Source: CAVOGJ01 sp963700865
GTDB lineage: Bacteria; Planctomycetota; Planctomycetia; Pirellulales; Pirellulaceae
DNA length: 64,000 bases
Assembly: GCA_963700865.1 (NCBI GenBank)
Contig: CAVOZC010000018.1
Span: forward strand, 558,001 to 622,000
Direction: 5' to 3'
Position 1 is the first letter of the stretch, and every line of letters starts with the position of its first letter. The notes under the pieces are model-generated. The model searched no databases. It saw nothing but the letters and a program-made list of their open reading frames with translations, and was not told the DNA's origin. Of the stretch, positions 17,892 to 27,214 are shown in pieces. Both the position numbers and the translations under genes were made by a program.

Positions 17892-18989
17892 TCACGGTCG
17901 GGGTTGGCCAGCGATGGCTCCTTGGCATCCTGATCCTGCTCCGGCGGTGCAGCCGAAACAGTGCTGTCCTACGACGATCTTGCGTTCGGCGAGTGGTTCC
18001 CAGGCGAATTCGTAGATCGTTGCAGCGCCTGCCGACACCGGCAGGTCGAGCATCTGATTAAAGTCGCAATCGAACAGCCGGCCGTCCCAACCGACCGAAA
18101 GCGTTTGGCGGCACATCAAACCATGGATCGCGGCCGGATTGAACGCATCGATCAGGGTCCGCAAATACGCATCGAACTGTCCCGTGGCGACGAGGAAGTC
18201 CAGGTAACGGCTGATCGGCATGTTGGTAATCGTGAATAGCCGCGTAAACTGGATGTCATAACGGCTCGCCAGTTCGCGGCGATAAGCCGCCTCCAATTCG
18301 TTTTGAGCCGGTGGCAAGTTCACGCCCACTGGATTGTAGACCAGTGTCAACGTCAGCTTGCCGTCTGGCTGACCATAGCCCAGGTCGTTCAACAGCCGTA
18401 ACGCCTGCAGCGACTGGTTAAAAGCGCCTTGGCCCCGCTGGGCATCGGTATTCTCTTCCAGGTAGCAGGGTAGCGAGGCGACGATCTCGACCTGGTGGTC
18501 TGCAAGGAACTGGGGCAAGTCGCGAAAGCCATTGGCCAGCAGGATCGTCAGGTTGCAGCGGTCAATCACCTGCCGGCCCAGGCCGCGAGCCTGGCGCACG
18601 ATTTTCCGGAAGTGGGGATTCATCTCCGGAGCGCCGCCCGTCAGGTCGAGTGTCTTGATGTCAGGATGTGCGCGGAGCACATCGAGACAGACATCAACGG
18701 TCCTTTCGTCCATCACCTCCCGTCGGTCAGGACCCGCGTCGACATGGCAGTGCGCGCAGGTCATGTTGCAGACCTTGCCCAGGTTGAGCTGCAGAATTTC
18801 GATGTGCCGAGCCCGTAAGCTGTCGACACCGGCCTGCTGCAAACGGTCCGCGAAAAGCGGAGTGCCCGCCGGCGGCAGCAGCACCTGTCGCTGCTCTTGG
18901 CAGCTTGCCAGGGGATGTCCGCGTAGCTGCAGAGAACGAGTGGCGGAGGTCATGCGGGACGTGATGGGGCGAGGCGTGGCGGGTGGCAC
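17892..18989 (-). CDS. arsS: Arsenosugar biosynthesis radical SAM protein ArsS
   Basis: This radical SAM enzyme is thought to add a SAM-derived deoxyadenosyl group to dimethylarsinous acid in arsenosugar synthesis. The [4Fe-4S] motif is CNMTCAHC, within LNLGKVCNMTCAHCHVDAG; LDLTGGAPEMNP follows. The C-terminal domain (DUF3641 type) contains FDCDFNQMLDLP and the Cys-rich end HCFGCTAGAGSGC. Length is 365 residues from the GTG at 18989, or 353 from the ATG at 18953; neither has a convincing Shine-Dalgarno. It follows arsM by 23 bases on the same strand, the usual partner arrangement. Confidence 0.88.
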   Translation of the reverse strand: MPPATPRPITSRMTSATRSLQLRGHPLASCQEQRQVLLPPAGTPLFADRLQQAGVDSLRARHIEILQLNLGKVCNMTCAHCHVDAGPDRREVMDERTVDVCLDVLRAHPDIKTLDLTGGAPEMNPHFRKIVRQARGLGRQVIDRCNLTILLANGFRDLPQFLADHQVEIVASLPCYLEENTDAQRGQGAFNQSLQALRLLNDLGYGQPDGKLTLTLVYNPVGVNLPPAQNELEAAYRRELASRYDIQFTRLFTITNMPISRYLDFLVATGQFDAYLRTLIDAFNPAAIHGLMCRQTLSVGWDGRLFDCDFNQMLDLPVSAGAATIYEFAWEPLAERKIVVGQHCFGCTAGAGSGCQGAIAGQPRP

Positions 18990-19012
18990 GTCATGTGGGG
19001 CATTCGGAAGGA

Positions 19013-20200
19013 TTAGCAGCAGGGAGTCGCTGAGCCGCAGCAGTCCTGGCCGTCGGTTGTCGCGTTGTAGTCGGCCCCCTTCGTTTCGCGTGGGTGCCGC
19101 CGCGCCGTGCGGCGGCAGTCAAACGGTTGCGCTGCCGCGGCGGAAATCAGCTGGTACGGTTCCACGGGCAGGAACGCATCGCCGTAGGGAGGCGACTGGA
19201 GCAACCGAAACGTCTTCTCACAGACGGCGGTCCGCTGACCGCGCTGGTAGCGGTGTCCATCATCGTCCTCAACATGCTTAAAGGGGCCGCGGTAGATGAC
19301 CGCCTGATTGTGTTCGAAGCAGGGGCCCAGTTTGCCCTTATAGGCGACCACCGTGATCGAGCGGAATTCGATGCCGGCGATCGTCCGCCAAGGTGCTACC
19401 TCGAGGTTGGCGATGTAGGCTCCGTGAAATCCGGCTCGTTCGAACTCGGCCAGGAATTCGTCTTCCCGCCAGGCACCCGCGATGCAACCCGACCAGAGCT
19501 CCGGATCGACCTTGAGCGACTCGGGCACATCCTCATCCGACACGATATCGCTGATCGCGACTCGTCCACCTCGCCGCAGCACGCGAAACATCTCGCGGAA
19601 CAGCTGCTGGCGATCTTCGGGGCGGACCAGATTGAGGACGCAATTCGAGAGGATGCAATCGACGCTCGCGTCCGCGATCAGCGGCTGTTCACGGCATAAC
19701 CGCTGTTCGATCCAGCGCTGTTCCAAAATCGACTCGACCCCCGATTTGTCGATGCCCTGCAATTCTTTGGCCAGTCGTTCTAAATCCAGCTGCAAGTTTT
19801 GGATCATACCACAGCGGAACGATAGATTATCGAATCCCAGGCGCTCGGCGACTTGCGCCTGATGCTTCCGCGCCAACGACAGCATCTGCGTGTTGCAGTC
19901 GACGCCAATCACATGTCCTTCGCGACCGACCAGCTGAGCCGCGATGTAACACAGCTTGCCACCCCCCGAGCCGAGATCGAGCACCGTATCGCCGGGCTGG
20001 ACGAAGGGCGTCGGATCACCGCATCCATAATCACGTTCGAGAATTTCGGTGGGGATGATCTCTAGCAACTCGGGCGCGTAAGTGACCGGGCAGCAAAGCG
20101 CAGCTTCGCGTTGCTGCGCGGCTTCGGCATAACGCAGCCGTACCGATTGCTCGGGAGTCATTCGGGAGGAGGCGTTGGTCTCGGATCGCTCGTCAAACAT
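19013..20200 (-). CDS. arsM: Arsenite S-adenosylmethyltransferase-like protein (ArsM), with arsS
   Basis: This SAM-dependent methyltransferase is predicted to methylate trivalent arsenic, feeding ArsS. Motif I is VLDLGSGGGKLCY. Cysteines that could bind As(III) are visible: CCPVTYAPELL near the N-terminus, LSNCVLNLV, SGCIAGAW, and a Cys-rich C-terminus (DCCGSATPCC). It is longer (395 residues) than the core family because of a C-terminal extension. The ATG at 20200 has GAGG just upstream. It starts 12 bases after the transketolase stop and ends 23 bases before arsS, so tkt-arsM-arsS is probably one transcript. Arsenic as substrate follows from homology and the arsS partner. Confidence 0.85.
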   Translation of the reverse strand: MFDERSETNASSRMTPEQSVRLRYAEAAQQREAALCCPVTYAPELLEIIPTEILERDYGCGDPTPFVQPGDTVLDLGSGGGKLCYIAAQLVGREGHVIGVDCNTQMLSLARKHQAQVAERLGFDNLSFRCGMIQNLQLDLERLAKELQGIDKSGVESILEQRWIEQRLCREQPLIADASVDCILSNCVLNLVRPEDRQQLFREMFRVLRRGGRVAISDIVSDEDVPESLKVDPELWSGCIAGAWREDEFLAEFERAGFHGAYIANLEVAPWRTIAGIEFRSITVVAYKGKLGPCFEHNQAVIYRGPFKHVEDDDGHRYQRGQRTAVCEKTFRLLQSPPYGDAFLPVEPYQLISAAAAQPFDCRRTARRHPRETKGADYNATTDGQDCCGSATPCC

Positions 20201-20212
20201 AGGTCCTCGCAT

Positions 20213-22270
20213 TTAGCCAGCCATCACGGTCCGGGCCGCCTGGACGACGGCATCCACGGTGATTCCGAAATGAGTGTAGAGCTCTTCGTAGGGAGCGGAA
20301 GCGCCGAAACTGCACATGCCGATGAAATGCCCTTGGGGGCCGATGTAGTGGTCCCAACCCTGACGAATGCCCGCCTCCACCGCCACCCGTGCCGTGACTT
20401 CTGGCGGCAGGACGCTCCGTCGATATTCATCGGTTTGGGCGTCGAACAATTCCCACGAGGGCATGCTGACCAATCGCGGTTTGACGCCTTCGGCGACCAG
20501 CCTCTCGTACGCCTCGACGCAAAGGGCCAGTTCACTTCCCGTGCCGATCAGGATCAGATCAGGCACGCCCGCGGAGGCGTCGGCCAGTACATAGGCGCCG
20601 TGCGCGGCACCGGCCGCCGGGGCATAGGTTTTCCGGCACAAGGTGGGCAAGTCTTGCCGAGTCAGCACCAGTGCCGTGGGATGTGTGGGCGAGTTGAGTG
20701 CCGAACGGTAGGCTTCGGTGACTTCGTTGGCGTCCCCGGGTCGAATCACCATCAACCCGGGAATGGCCCGGCAGGCAGCCAGTTGTTCCACGGGCTGATG
20801 CGTCGGCCCATCCTCGCCCAGCCCAATGCTGTCATGCGTGAAGATGTACAGTACCGGTTGATGCATCAGGGCGCTTAGCCGCAGCGAGGGTCGCAGATAG
20901 TCGCTGAAGACAAAGAAGGTGGCCACGTAGGGTCGCAGTCCGGAAAGAGCCATGCCGTTCGCCGCGGCCGCCATGGCATGTTCCCGGATGCCAAAGTGGA
21001 AATTCCGGCCGCCATGGTGGTCGCGGGCAAAGTTTCCGGCCGACGGGTCGTTGATCAGCGTCTTTGTAGAGGGAGCCAGATCGGCGGATCCACCCAGCAA
21101 CCAGGGGATCTTGGCCGCCAGCGCGTTGAGAACTTTGCCCGAAGTGACGCGGGTGGCCGCGCGAACGTCGGTCGAGAAGACGGGCAACTCGCGGTCCCAG
21201 CCCTCGGGGAGTTGACGCTGCTGCATCTGGCCGAACTCTCGGGCCAGCTCCGGGTAACGGGTCGTGTAGGTGGCAAACTGGTCTTGGAACTCGGCGAAGG
21301 CGGCTGCTCCCCGCGCGCCGAGATGAGCCGCGAAATGCTCGACGACCTCGGGGGGCACCAGAAATTTCGCATCGACGGGCCAGCCGTAAACGGCCTTCGT
21401 GGCGGCCACTTCCGCTTCGCCCAAGGGCGCCCCATGGGCGTCATGCGTGTTGGCTTTGTGGGGCGATCCCCAGGCGATGACGCTTTTCAAAATGATCAGC
21501 GTGGGCCGGTCCTTGGTCTCTTGGAACGATTCCAGCGCCGCCGCAATGGACTGCAGGTCATTGGCATCGTCCACCTCGACCGTGTGCCAGCCCAGCCCCT
21601 GAAAACGTAAGGCCACGTTCTCGCTGAACGCAAGGTCAGTGTGCCCCTCGATGGTGATACGATTGTCGTCGTAGATCCAGCAGAGTCGGGACAAGCCGAG
21701 ATGACCGGCGAGTGAGGCAGCCTCGCAAGAGACGCCTTCCATGAGATCGCCATCACTGCACAGCGCGTAAACGTCGTTGCCGAACAGCTCGAAATCGTCG
21801 CGGTTGTAGCGATCGGCCAACCAGGCGGCGGCGATCGCCAGGCCCACGCTGTTTCCCAGTCCCTGACCGAGCGGCCCCGTTGTGGTTTCGATGCCCGCCG
21901 CGACTCCATATTCAGGATGCCCCGCGCAAGGACTGTCGAGTTGGCGAAAGCGTCGCAAGGAGTCCAGCGTGATCGACGCTTGTTCGAGTGGGCTACCGTC
22001 CTCGTCGACGGCCTTTACGCCCGCCAGGTGCAGCGTTGCGTACAACAGCATCGACGCATGTCCACAAGACAGGACGAAACGATCGCGGGCAGGCCATGAC
22101 GGATGTGCCGGGTCGTACTTGAGGAATTGATTCCATAGCACGTACATGACGGGCGCCAACGCCATGGGCGTGCCGGGATGCCCGCTGTTTGCCTGCTGTA
22201 CGCCATCCATCGACAGGGTGCGAATCGTATTGATGGCCAGTTGTTCCATGGACTCCGTCTGCGTGGACAT
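20213..22270 (-). CDS. tkt: Transketolase
   Basis: This thiamine-diphosphate enzyme transfers two-carbon units in the pentose phosphate pathway. At 685 residues it has the usual full length. The N-terminal pyrophosphate domain shows QQANSGHPGTPMALAP and the GDGDLMEG-type motif (CSDGDLMEGVSCEAASLAG, with the Mg/ThDP ligands). The Pyr domain shows FGIREHAMAAAANGMAL with the conserved Glu, and the C-terminal domain is complete. It heads a minus-strand run with arsM and arsS. The close linkage to arsenosugar genes may be chance, or may reflect the ribose moiety of the product. Confidence 0.95.
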   Translation of the reverse strand: MSTQTESMEQLAINTIRTLSMDGVQQANSGHPGTPMALAPVMYVLWNQFLKYDPAHPSWPARDRFVLSCGHASMLLYATLHLAGVKAVDEDGSPLEQASITLDSLRRFRQLDSPCAGHPEYGVAAGIETTTGPLGQGLGNSVGLAIAAAWLADRYNRDDFELFGNDVYALCSDGDLMEGVSCEAASLAGHLGLSRLCWIYDDNRITIEGHTDLAFSENVALRFQGLGWHTVEVDDANDLQSIAAALESFQETKDRPTLIILKSVIAWGSPHKANTHDAHGAPLGEAEVAATKAVYGWPVDAKFLVPPEVVEHFAAHLGARGAAAFAEFQDQFATYTTRYPELAREFGQMQQRQLPEGWDRELPVFSTDVRAATRVTSGKVLNALAAKIPWLLGGSADLAPSTKTLINDPSAGNFARDHHGGRNFHFGIREHAMAAAANGMALSGLRPYVATFFVFSDYLRPSLRLSALMHQPVLYIFTHDSIGLGEDGPTHQPVEQLAACRAIPGLMVIRPGDANEVTEAYRSALNSPTHPTALVLTRQDLPTLCRKTYAPAAGAAHGAYVLADASAGVPDLILIGTGSELALCVEAYERLVAEGVKPRLVSMPSWELFDAQTDEYRRSVLPPEVTARVAVEAGIRQGWDHYIGPQGHFIGMCSFGASAPYEELYTHFGITVDAVVQAARTVMAG

Positions 22271-22505
22271 GCTTGCGATGGCTCCTGGGTTTCCCGCAAA
22301 CGCGGTTGACGTTCCTGCTCGCGGTTTTTCGCGAAATGGCAGGGGGAATGTAGCGGTTGTAGCGGGGGTTCGTCAACGATTTGCCGTTCCTGCCAGCGGA
22401 CCAATCCGCCTGGCGCGTCGCGGCAAGCTAATTATTCAATGCTCGCGTAATTCTCGCCAAGCATACGTAGCTTAACCGATTCCCGCTCTACCGGAGCCAG
22501 CCCAC

Positions 22506-23399
22506 GTGTTTATTCCACTCGGAGACGACATTGAACGCCGCACCATTCCGCTGGTGCCCGTCCTGCTGGTGGTCATGAATGTGCTGGTTTTTGCCTATCA
22601 GTGCCGAGTTACCGCGGAGGCCGGCCCAACGGAACGAGAGATAGTCGAGGCCTCGCACGAATTCAACACGACCTGGGGACTGGTGCCCAAGGATTTAGCC
22701 CAAGGGCGAGTCATGGGGCTGTTGTCCCATATGTTCATGCACGGCGACTTCATGCACTTGCTGGGAAATATGGTCGTGCTCTGGGCCTTTGCCTGCTCTC
22801 TCGAGGCGGGACTCGGACCCCTCATGCTGTTAGCGCTGTATATGGCCTGGGGGATCGGTGCCGGCGTAGCGCACGCGGGTATCGACCTGGAAAGTGAGAT
22901 TCCGTTGATCGGCGCCAGTGGGGCCATCGCAGGATTGATGGGAGCCTACACGGTCGCCTATGGCATGAATGCGCGCATCAAGGCGCTCTTCTTTTTCTGC
23001 TTTCGGCCCTTCGTGATTTACATCCCGGCTTTCATGTTCGGGCTCTTCTGGATCTGCCAGCAACTCTGGTATGCCTCCAGCGATCCAGACGGCGTCGCCG
23101 GTGTTGGCTGGTTCGCCCATATCGGCGGGTTCGCCGTGGGAGCCGCCACCATGTGGATTCTCCGCAACGACACCGATGCCGAGCTGGTCAAGGATACGAG
23201 CGGCAACCTTACCTTTCGCCAGAGAGAGGTCGCCAAGTCGACCCCGGAGCCGGCCGAGGAACCGTTGCTCCCCGATCAGTGCCCGCACTGCGGAACACCC
23301 GTCTTGTCCGAAAATATTGTCTCGCCCATCCTGGCTCGCTGCGGCAGGGCTGGTTGCGAACGATTGATCTATCCGTCTCACATTCCATCTGGGACGTGA
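22506..23399 (+). CDS. Rhomboid-family intramembrane serine protease with C-terminal zinc-ribbon-like tail
   Basis: The protein cleaves transmembrane substrates inside the membrane. About six hydrophobic segments are present. The catalytic Ser lies in GASGAIAG (about residue 139) and the catalytic His in WFAHIGGFAVG (about residue 209). The HGDFMHLLGNM segment supplies the conserved loop histidines and Asn. After the membrane domain, a soluble tail carries CPHCG and CGRAGC, a possible zinc-binding pair of knuckles. The total is 297 residues. It is divergent from tkt with 235 bases between them. Confidence 0.9.
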   Translation: MFIPLGDDIERRTIPLVPVLLVVMNVLVFAYQCRVTAEAGPTEREIVEASHEFNTTWGLVPKDLAQGRVMGLLSHMFMHGDFMHLLGNMVVLWAFACSLEAGLGPLMLLALYMAWGIGAGVAHAGIDLESEIPLIGASGAIAGLMGAYTVAYGMNARIKALFFFCFRPFVIYIPAFMFGLFWICQQLWYASSDPDGVAGVGWFAHIGGFAVGAATMWILRNDTDAELVKDTSGNLTFRQREVAKSTPEPAEEPLLPDQCPHCGTPVLSENIVSPILARCGRAGCERLIYPSHIPSGT

Positions 23400-23579
23400 G
23401 TGGACGGATCCCCACGGCGGATTCCCTCCGGGCTAGCAGGCGGATATGTTGGAACGGGTTGCTTTGGAGTTAAGCAATCGGACTGCCAAGCTGTTCGTCA
23501 GCCTGTCGTAAGCTATTTATTTTAAATGACTTGGGGATCTTTCATCGCCGGGTCCATGTGACTGCTTTTGAGGCATGCC

Positions 23580-24962
23580 GTGAATACGCCTTCCCGTAGC
23601 GGGGTATTTCAACACGCGACCGACGCGCGTGTCGAGCGGTTTACGGAAAGTGTGAGCTTCGATCGACGGCTTTACGCCCACGACATTGCTGGTTCAATGG
23701 CGCATGCACAAATGTTGGCCACCGTGGGCCTGTTGACCGACGCCGAGTGCCAGCAGTTGATCGAGGCGTTGGCGGAAATCCGCGACGAAATCGCGCGAAA
23801 CGAGTTTCCGCTGCGGGTCGAGTTGGAAGACATTCATATGCACATTGAACAGGCACTCATCGAGCGCCTGGGGGATGTGGGCCGCAAACTGCATACCGGC
23901 CGCAGTCGCAATGATCAGGTGGCGACCGACCTGCGGCTCTACTGTCGTGATGCGGTCGACGCGTTACTCGGCGGCATCCGGGAATTGCAAGCCGCCTTTG
24001 TGGGCCGCTGCTCAAGGGATGCCAGTGTCATCCTGCCGGCATACACGCATATGCAACGCGCGCAGCCGGTACTCGCGGCACATTATTGGCTGGCATACTG
24101 CGAGAAATTGGAACGGGACGCCGGCCGGCTGCGGGATTGTCGTCTCCGGATGAACGAGTGCAGCCTGGGTTGCGCGGCGGTGGCGGGCACTTCCTTGCCG
24201 ATTGACCGTGAGGAGGTAGCCCAGCGACTGGGTTTCGACCGTGTGGCGGCCAACAGTATGGATGTGTCGAGCGATCGAGATTTTGCCGTCGAGCTGTGTT
24301 TTGCCCTGGGTTTGCTGGCGGCTCACCTGAGCGGATGGGCAGAGGAGTGGATCCTGTGGTCGACGACCGAGTTTCGGTTCATTCGGCTGCCCGATGCCTT
24401 TTGCACGGGGTCGTCCATCATGCCTCAGAAGATCAACCCCGACGTGCTGGAATTGATTCGCGGCAAGACGGCTCGCGTGTACGCTAATCTCCAGACGCTC
24501 TTGGTTCTCATCAAGGGCTTGCCGCTCGCTTACAACCGCGATCTGCAGGAGGATAAGCCTCCCCTGTTCGATAGCATCGACACGGTCCTCAACTGCCTGG
24601 GCCTTGCGCGAGCCATCGTCGAGGGGATGGAAATTCAGCAAGCTGCCATCCAGGAAAGGCTGGAGACGGGCTATCTCGACGCCACGACCCTGATGGAATA
24701 TCTCATCAAGCGGCAGGTTCCCCAGCGCACGGCGCATCATCTGGTGGGCGAACTAGTGGCAAAAGCCATGCAGGCCGGCATTCCACTCGCCCAGTTGCCA
24801 CTGGAGCAATTACAAGCACTCGACCCAACCCTGGATGAAGAAGTTTACTCGGTGCTGGGCGTGGAGCATGCCCTCGCCGCCTTTCGTAGTTACGGTTCGA
24901 CCTCGCCGTCGCAAGTCGCGCAACAGGTCGAATCCTGGCAAAAAAAAATCGCGCTCGACTGA
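23580..24962 (+). CDS. argH: Argininosuccinate lyase
   Basis: The enzyme splits argininosuccinate into arginine and fumarate, the last step of arginine synthesis. The fumarase/aspartase signature GSSIMPQKINPD is intact, and HTGRSRNDQVATDLRL and THMQRAQPV carry further active-site residues. A GTG at 23580 has GAGG 6 nt upstream; a TTG at 23568 in the same frame is the alternative. The N-terminus is slightly shorter than in many homologues (it starts just before FQHATDARVERFTES). The length is about 460 residues. A HEAT-repeat gene follows 10 bases downstream, probably co-transcribed. Confidence 0.94.
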   Translation: MNTPSRSGVFQHATDARVERFTESVSFDRRLYAHDIAGSMAHAQMLATVGLLTDAECQQLIEALAEIRDEIARNEFPLRVELEDIHMHIEQALIERLGDVGRKLHTGRSRNDQVATDLRLYCRDAVDALLGGIRELQAAFVGRCSRDASVILPAYTHMQRAQPVLAAHYWLAYCEKLERDAGRLRDCRLRMNECSLGCAAVAGTSLPIDREEVAQRLGFDRVAANSMDVSSDRDFAVELCFALGLLAAHLSGWAEEWILWSTTEFRFIRLPDAFCTGSSIMPQKINPDVLELIRGKTARVYANLQTLLVLIKGLPLAYNRDLQEDKPPLFDSIDTVLNCLGLARAIVEGMEIQQAAIQERLETGYLDATTLMEYLIKRQVPQRTAHHLVGELVAKAMQAGIPLAQLPLEQLQALDPTLDEEVYSVLGVEHALAAFRSYGSTSPSQVAQQVESWQKKIALD

Positions 24963-24972
24963 GGTTTCCACG

Positions 24973-27152
24973 ATGATGTCATTTTCCCGCACACCCTTCT
25001 GTCGAGTCTGGCTGGGATGGTTGCTCGTCGGCGTGCTGACGAACGCGACGATTCTTGCCGATAGCGTGCGTGAGACGGTGGTCGATCTGATTCGACAGTC
25101 GCCGCCGAAAAATATCGTCGAGCGGTTGACGGCTGTCGAGCAATTGCTGGATGTGGGTGCGTTCGACGAAGCCAACGAGTACTTGCAGCAAGTTGTTGCT
25201 GCCAAGCTGAGTCCTCAGCAATGGGCCGCAGCCCAGCAAGAAGTCGGTTCGCCACTGATCGTCCGCTTGATCCGCACACCGCAAGTCGCCGAGCTGGGTG
25301 CTCAGGTGGCTCGTCTGATTTCGGAGGGCACGACGGCATGGTCACGCGACCCTCAGCGGATCGCCCGCGCGATCGATTCCATCACGTCCGCGGACGAAGA
25401 TACCCGTATTCAAGCCCGGGCCGAACTGGTCCGCCTTGGTCCGCTGGCGGCGGCGGCCATGCTCGAGCGATTGCGAGACCCCAAGCTGGCCCCAGCCGTT
25501 CGCACAGCCATCCAGGACGCCTTAGCGAGGCAGGGACAGTCGGCGGTACCTCCGCTGGTGGCCGCGCTGGCGGCCGAAGAGCGCGCAGTTGCAGATCGAG
25601 TCGGCCCGCGGGCTGGGCCGCCTGGGTGCGGAATCGGCGGTGCCTTATCTGCTGCGACCGAGTCTCGATGCCTCGTTGTCCGCGGAAGTCCGTGCGGCGG
25701 CTGCCATGGCGATTCGCCAGATACTTGGCGTTGATCCCACGCGGGATCAGGCGAGTCGCTTGCTGGGGCAGGCCATCGACCGGCTGATCGAAGATCCTCT
25801 GGCAGTGGCACCCGATGTCGACGGAGTCGCCCCCATCTGGCTCTACCGACCCCAGTCCAAAACCGTCAACATGCTGGAGTTGCCGCGGGACTCGGCGGCG
25901 CTGCTGCTCAGCGGCCTGGCTGTCCGAGGATGCGCTGCGGCTTGATCCTGGAAATCGTGAACATCGTCTGCGTTACCTGGCCACGCAATTGGGCTGGACC
26001 AAACTGGTGCATGGACTGGATCAACCGCTTCCCCAAGACAACGTGGCTCGACTCGCCGCCGCCCACACCTTGATTCCGTCCGAGCTGCAAGGATGTCTGG
26101 TGTGGTCACTCGAGCGACGGTTGATCCCGTCGGCCGTGGCGACGGCCGAGGTGCTGGGTACCGTGGCATCCGCCGATTGCCTCCGTGGCGTCGAGCCCAG
26201 CCCGCTGGTGCAGGCGCTTCGCGACGGCCATCCCCGCGTGCGGTTCGCGGCAGCTGAGGCGATCTTGAAGCTGGATCCGAGACAGGGATATGTCGGGGCA
26301 TCTGACTTGATCGAGTCGCTGGCTTATGCGGCTTCGGCCAAGAACGAACGGATCGCCGTCGTGGCCCATCCGTTGAACGCTCAATTGGATCAGATGTCGG
26401 GCTGGCTCACCGATCTGGGTTATCGGGTGCTGGCGACCAGAGAAGGTCAGCAAGCCCTGCGGTGGGGCAGGAGCACGGCCGACGTCGAATTGCTCCTGAT
26501 CAGCGATCGTTTATGGCGGCCCGCCGTCAATGAAGTCGCCGATCAACTGGCTTTTGATCGTTACACTCGGACGACTCCGATTGGTCTACTGGCCCATGCG
26601 GGGCAACTGTCGGCGGTCGATCTGGTGGCAGCGCGGGGAATCCACACCGCCGCGTTCCCGGTGCCCCATGATCGCGATACCATGGAGGCTTGTTTGCGAC
26701 AAACTCTGGCAGCACAGGTGGCCTACCCGTTGTCTCCGGCCTCGCGCCTGGCCATGGCGGACCGATCGTTGCGGGCCGTAGCCCGCTTGTTGGAAGATAA
26801 CGTGCGATACGCGTTTTACGAGTTTTTGCCTTACGAAGCGGCCTTCATTTCCGCCTTGGACGCTCCCCCTCTGGCCAATCAGGCGGCCGAATTGCTGGGC
26901 CACTTGGCGACTCCCGCCGCACAGACGGCGCTCGTCGAATTCGTGGGTCGTCCGGGGACACCCCTCGCCAGCCGCCAAGTCGCGGCGCGCGCCCTGGACA
27001 CCGCGGTGCGGCGAGCCGGCATCATGTTGACCAGCGATCAGATCTTGCAGCAGTACCGGCAGTACAATGCCAACCTGGTTGCCGATGAGCAGACGGCCAG
27101 TGTCATGGGTCGGGTACTCGACAGCCTCGAACGCCCGAGCCACGCACCTTAG
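24973..27152 (+). CDS. Exported HEAT-repeat protein with a degenerate receiver domain; two frameshifts
   Basis: The ATG at 24973 has GAGG 8 nt upstream, overlapping the end of argH. A signal-like hydrophobic N-terminus (GWLLVGVLTNATILA) is followed by HEAT/armadillo-like helical repeats (ARAELVRLGPLAAAAMLERL; ARGLGRLGAESAVPYLL). Reading continues through three frames, changing near 25583-25595 and near 25915-25925. The third part, coded at about 26343-26690, resembles a response-regulator receiver: IAVVAHPLNAQL, LGYRVLATREGQQAL and VELLLISDRL line up with that fold, but the acidic pair and phosphoacceptor Asp context are replaced. More HEAT repeats end the protein (about 725 residues). The two breaks are probably assembly indels. 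Confidence 0.75.
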
Positions 27153-27214
27153 TCGTCGCCACGCGCTGACTGGCCGCCGCAAAAGTCCCCACGGAATGCC
27201 CCGCTATCTAGACC

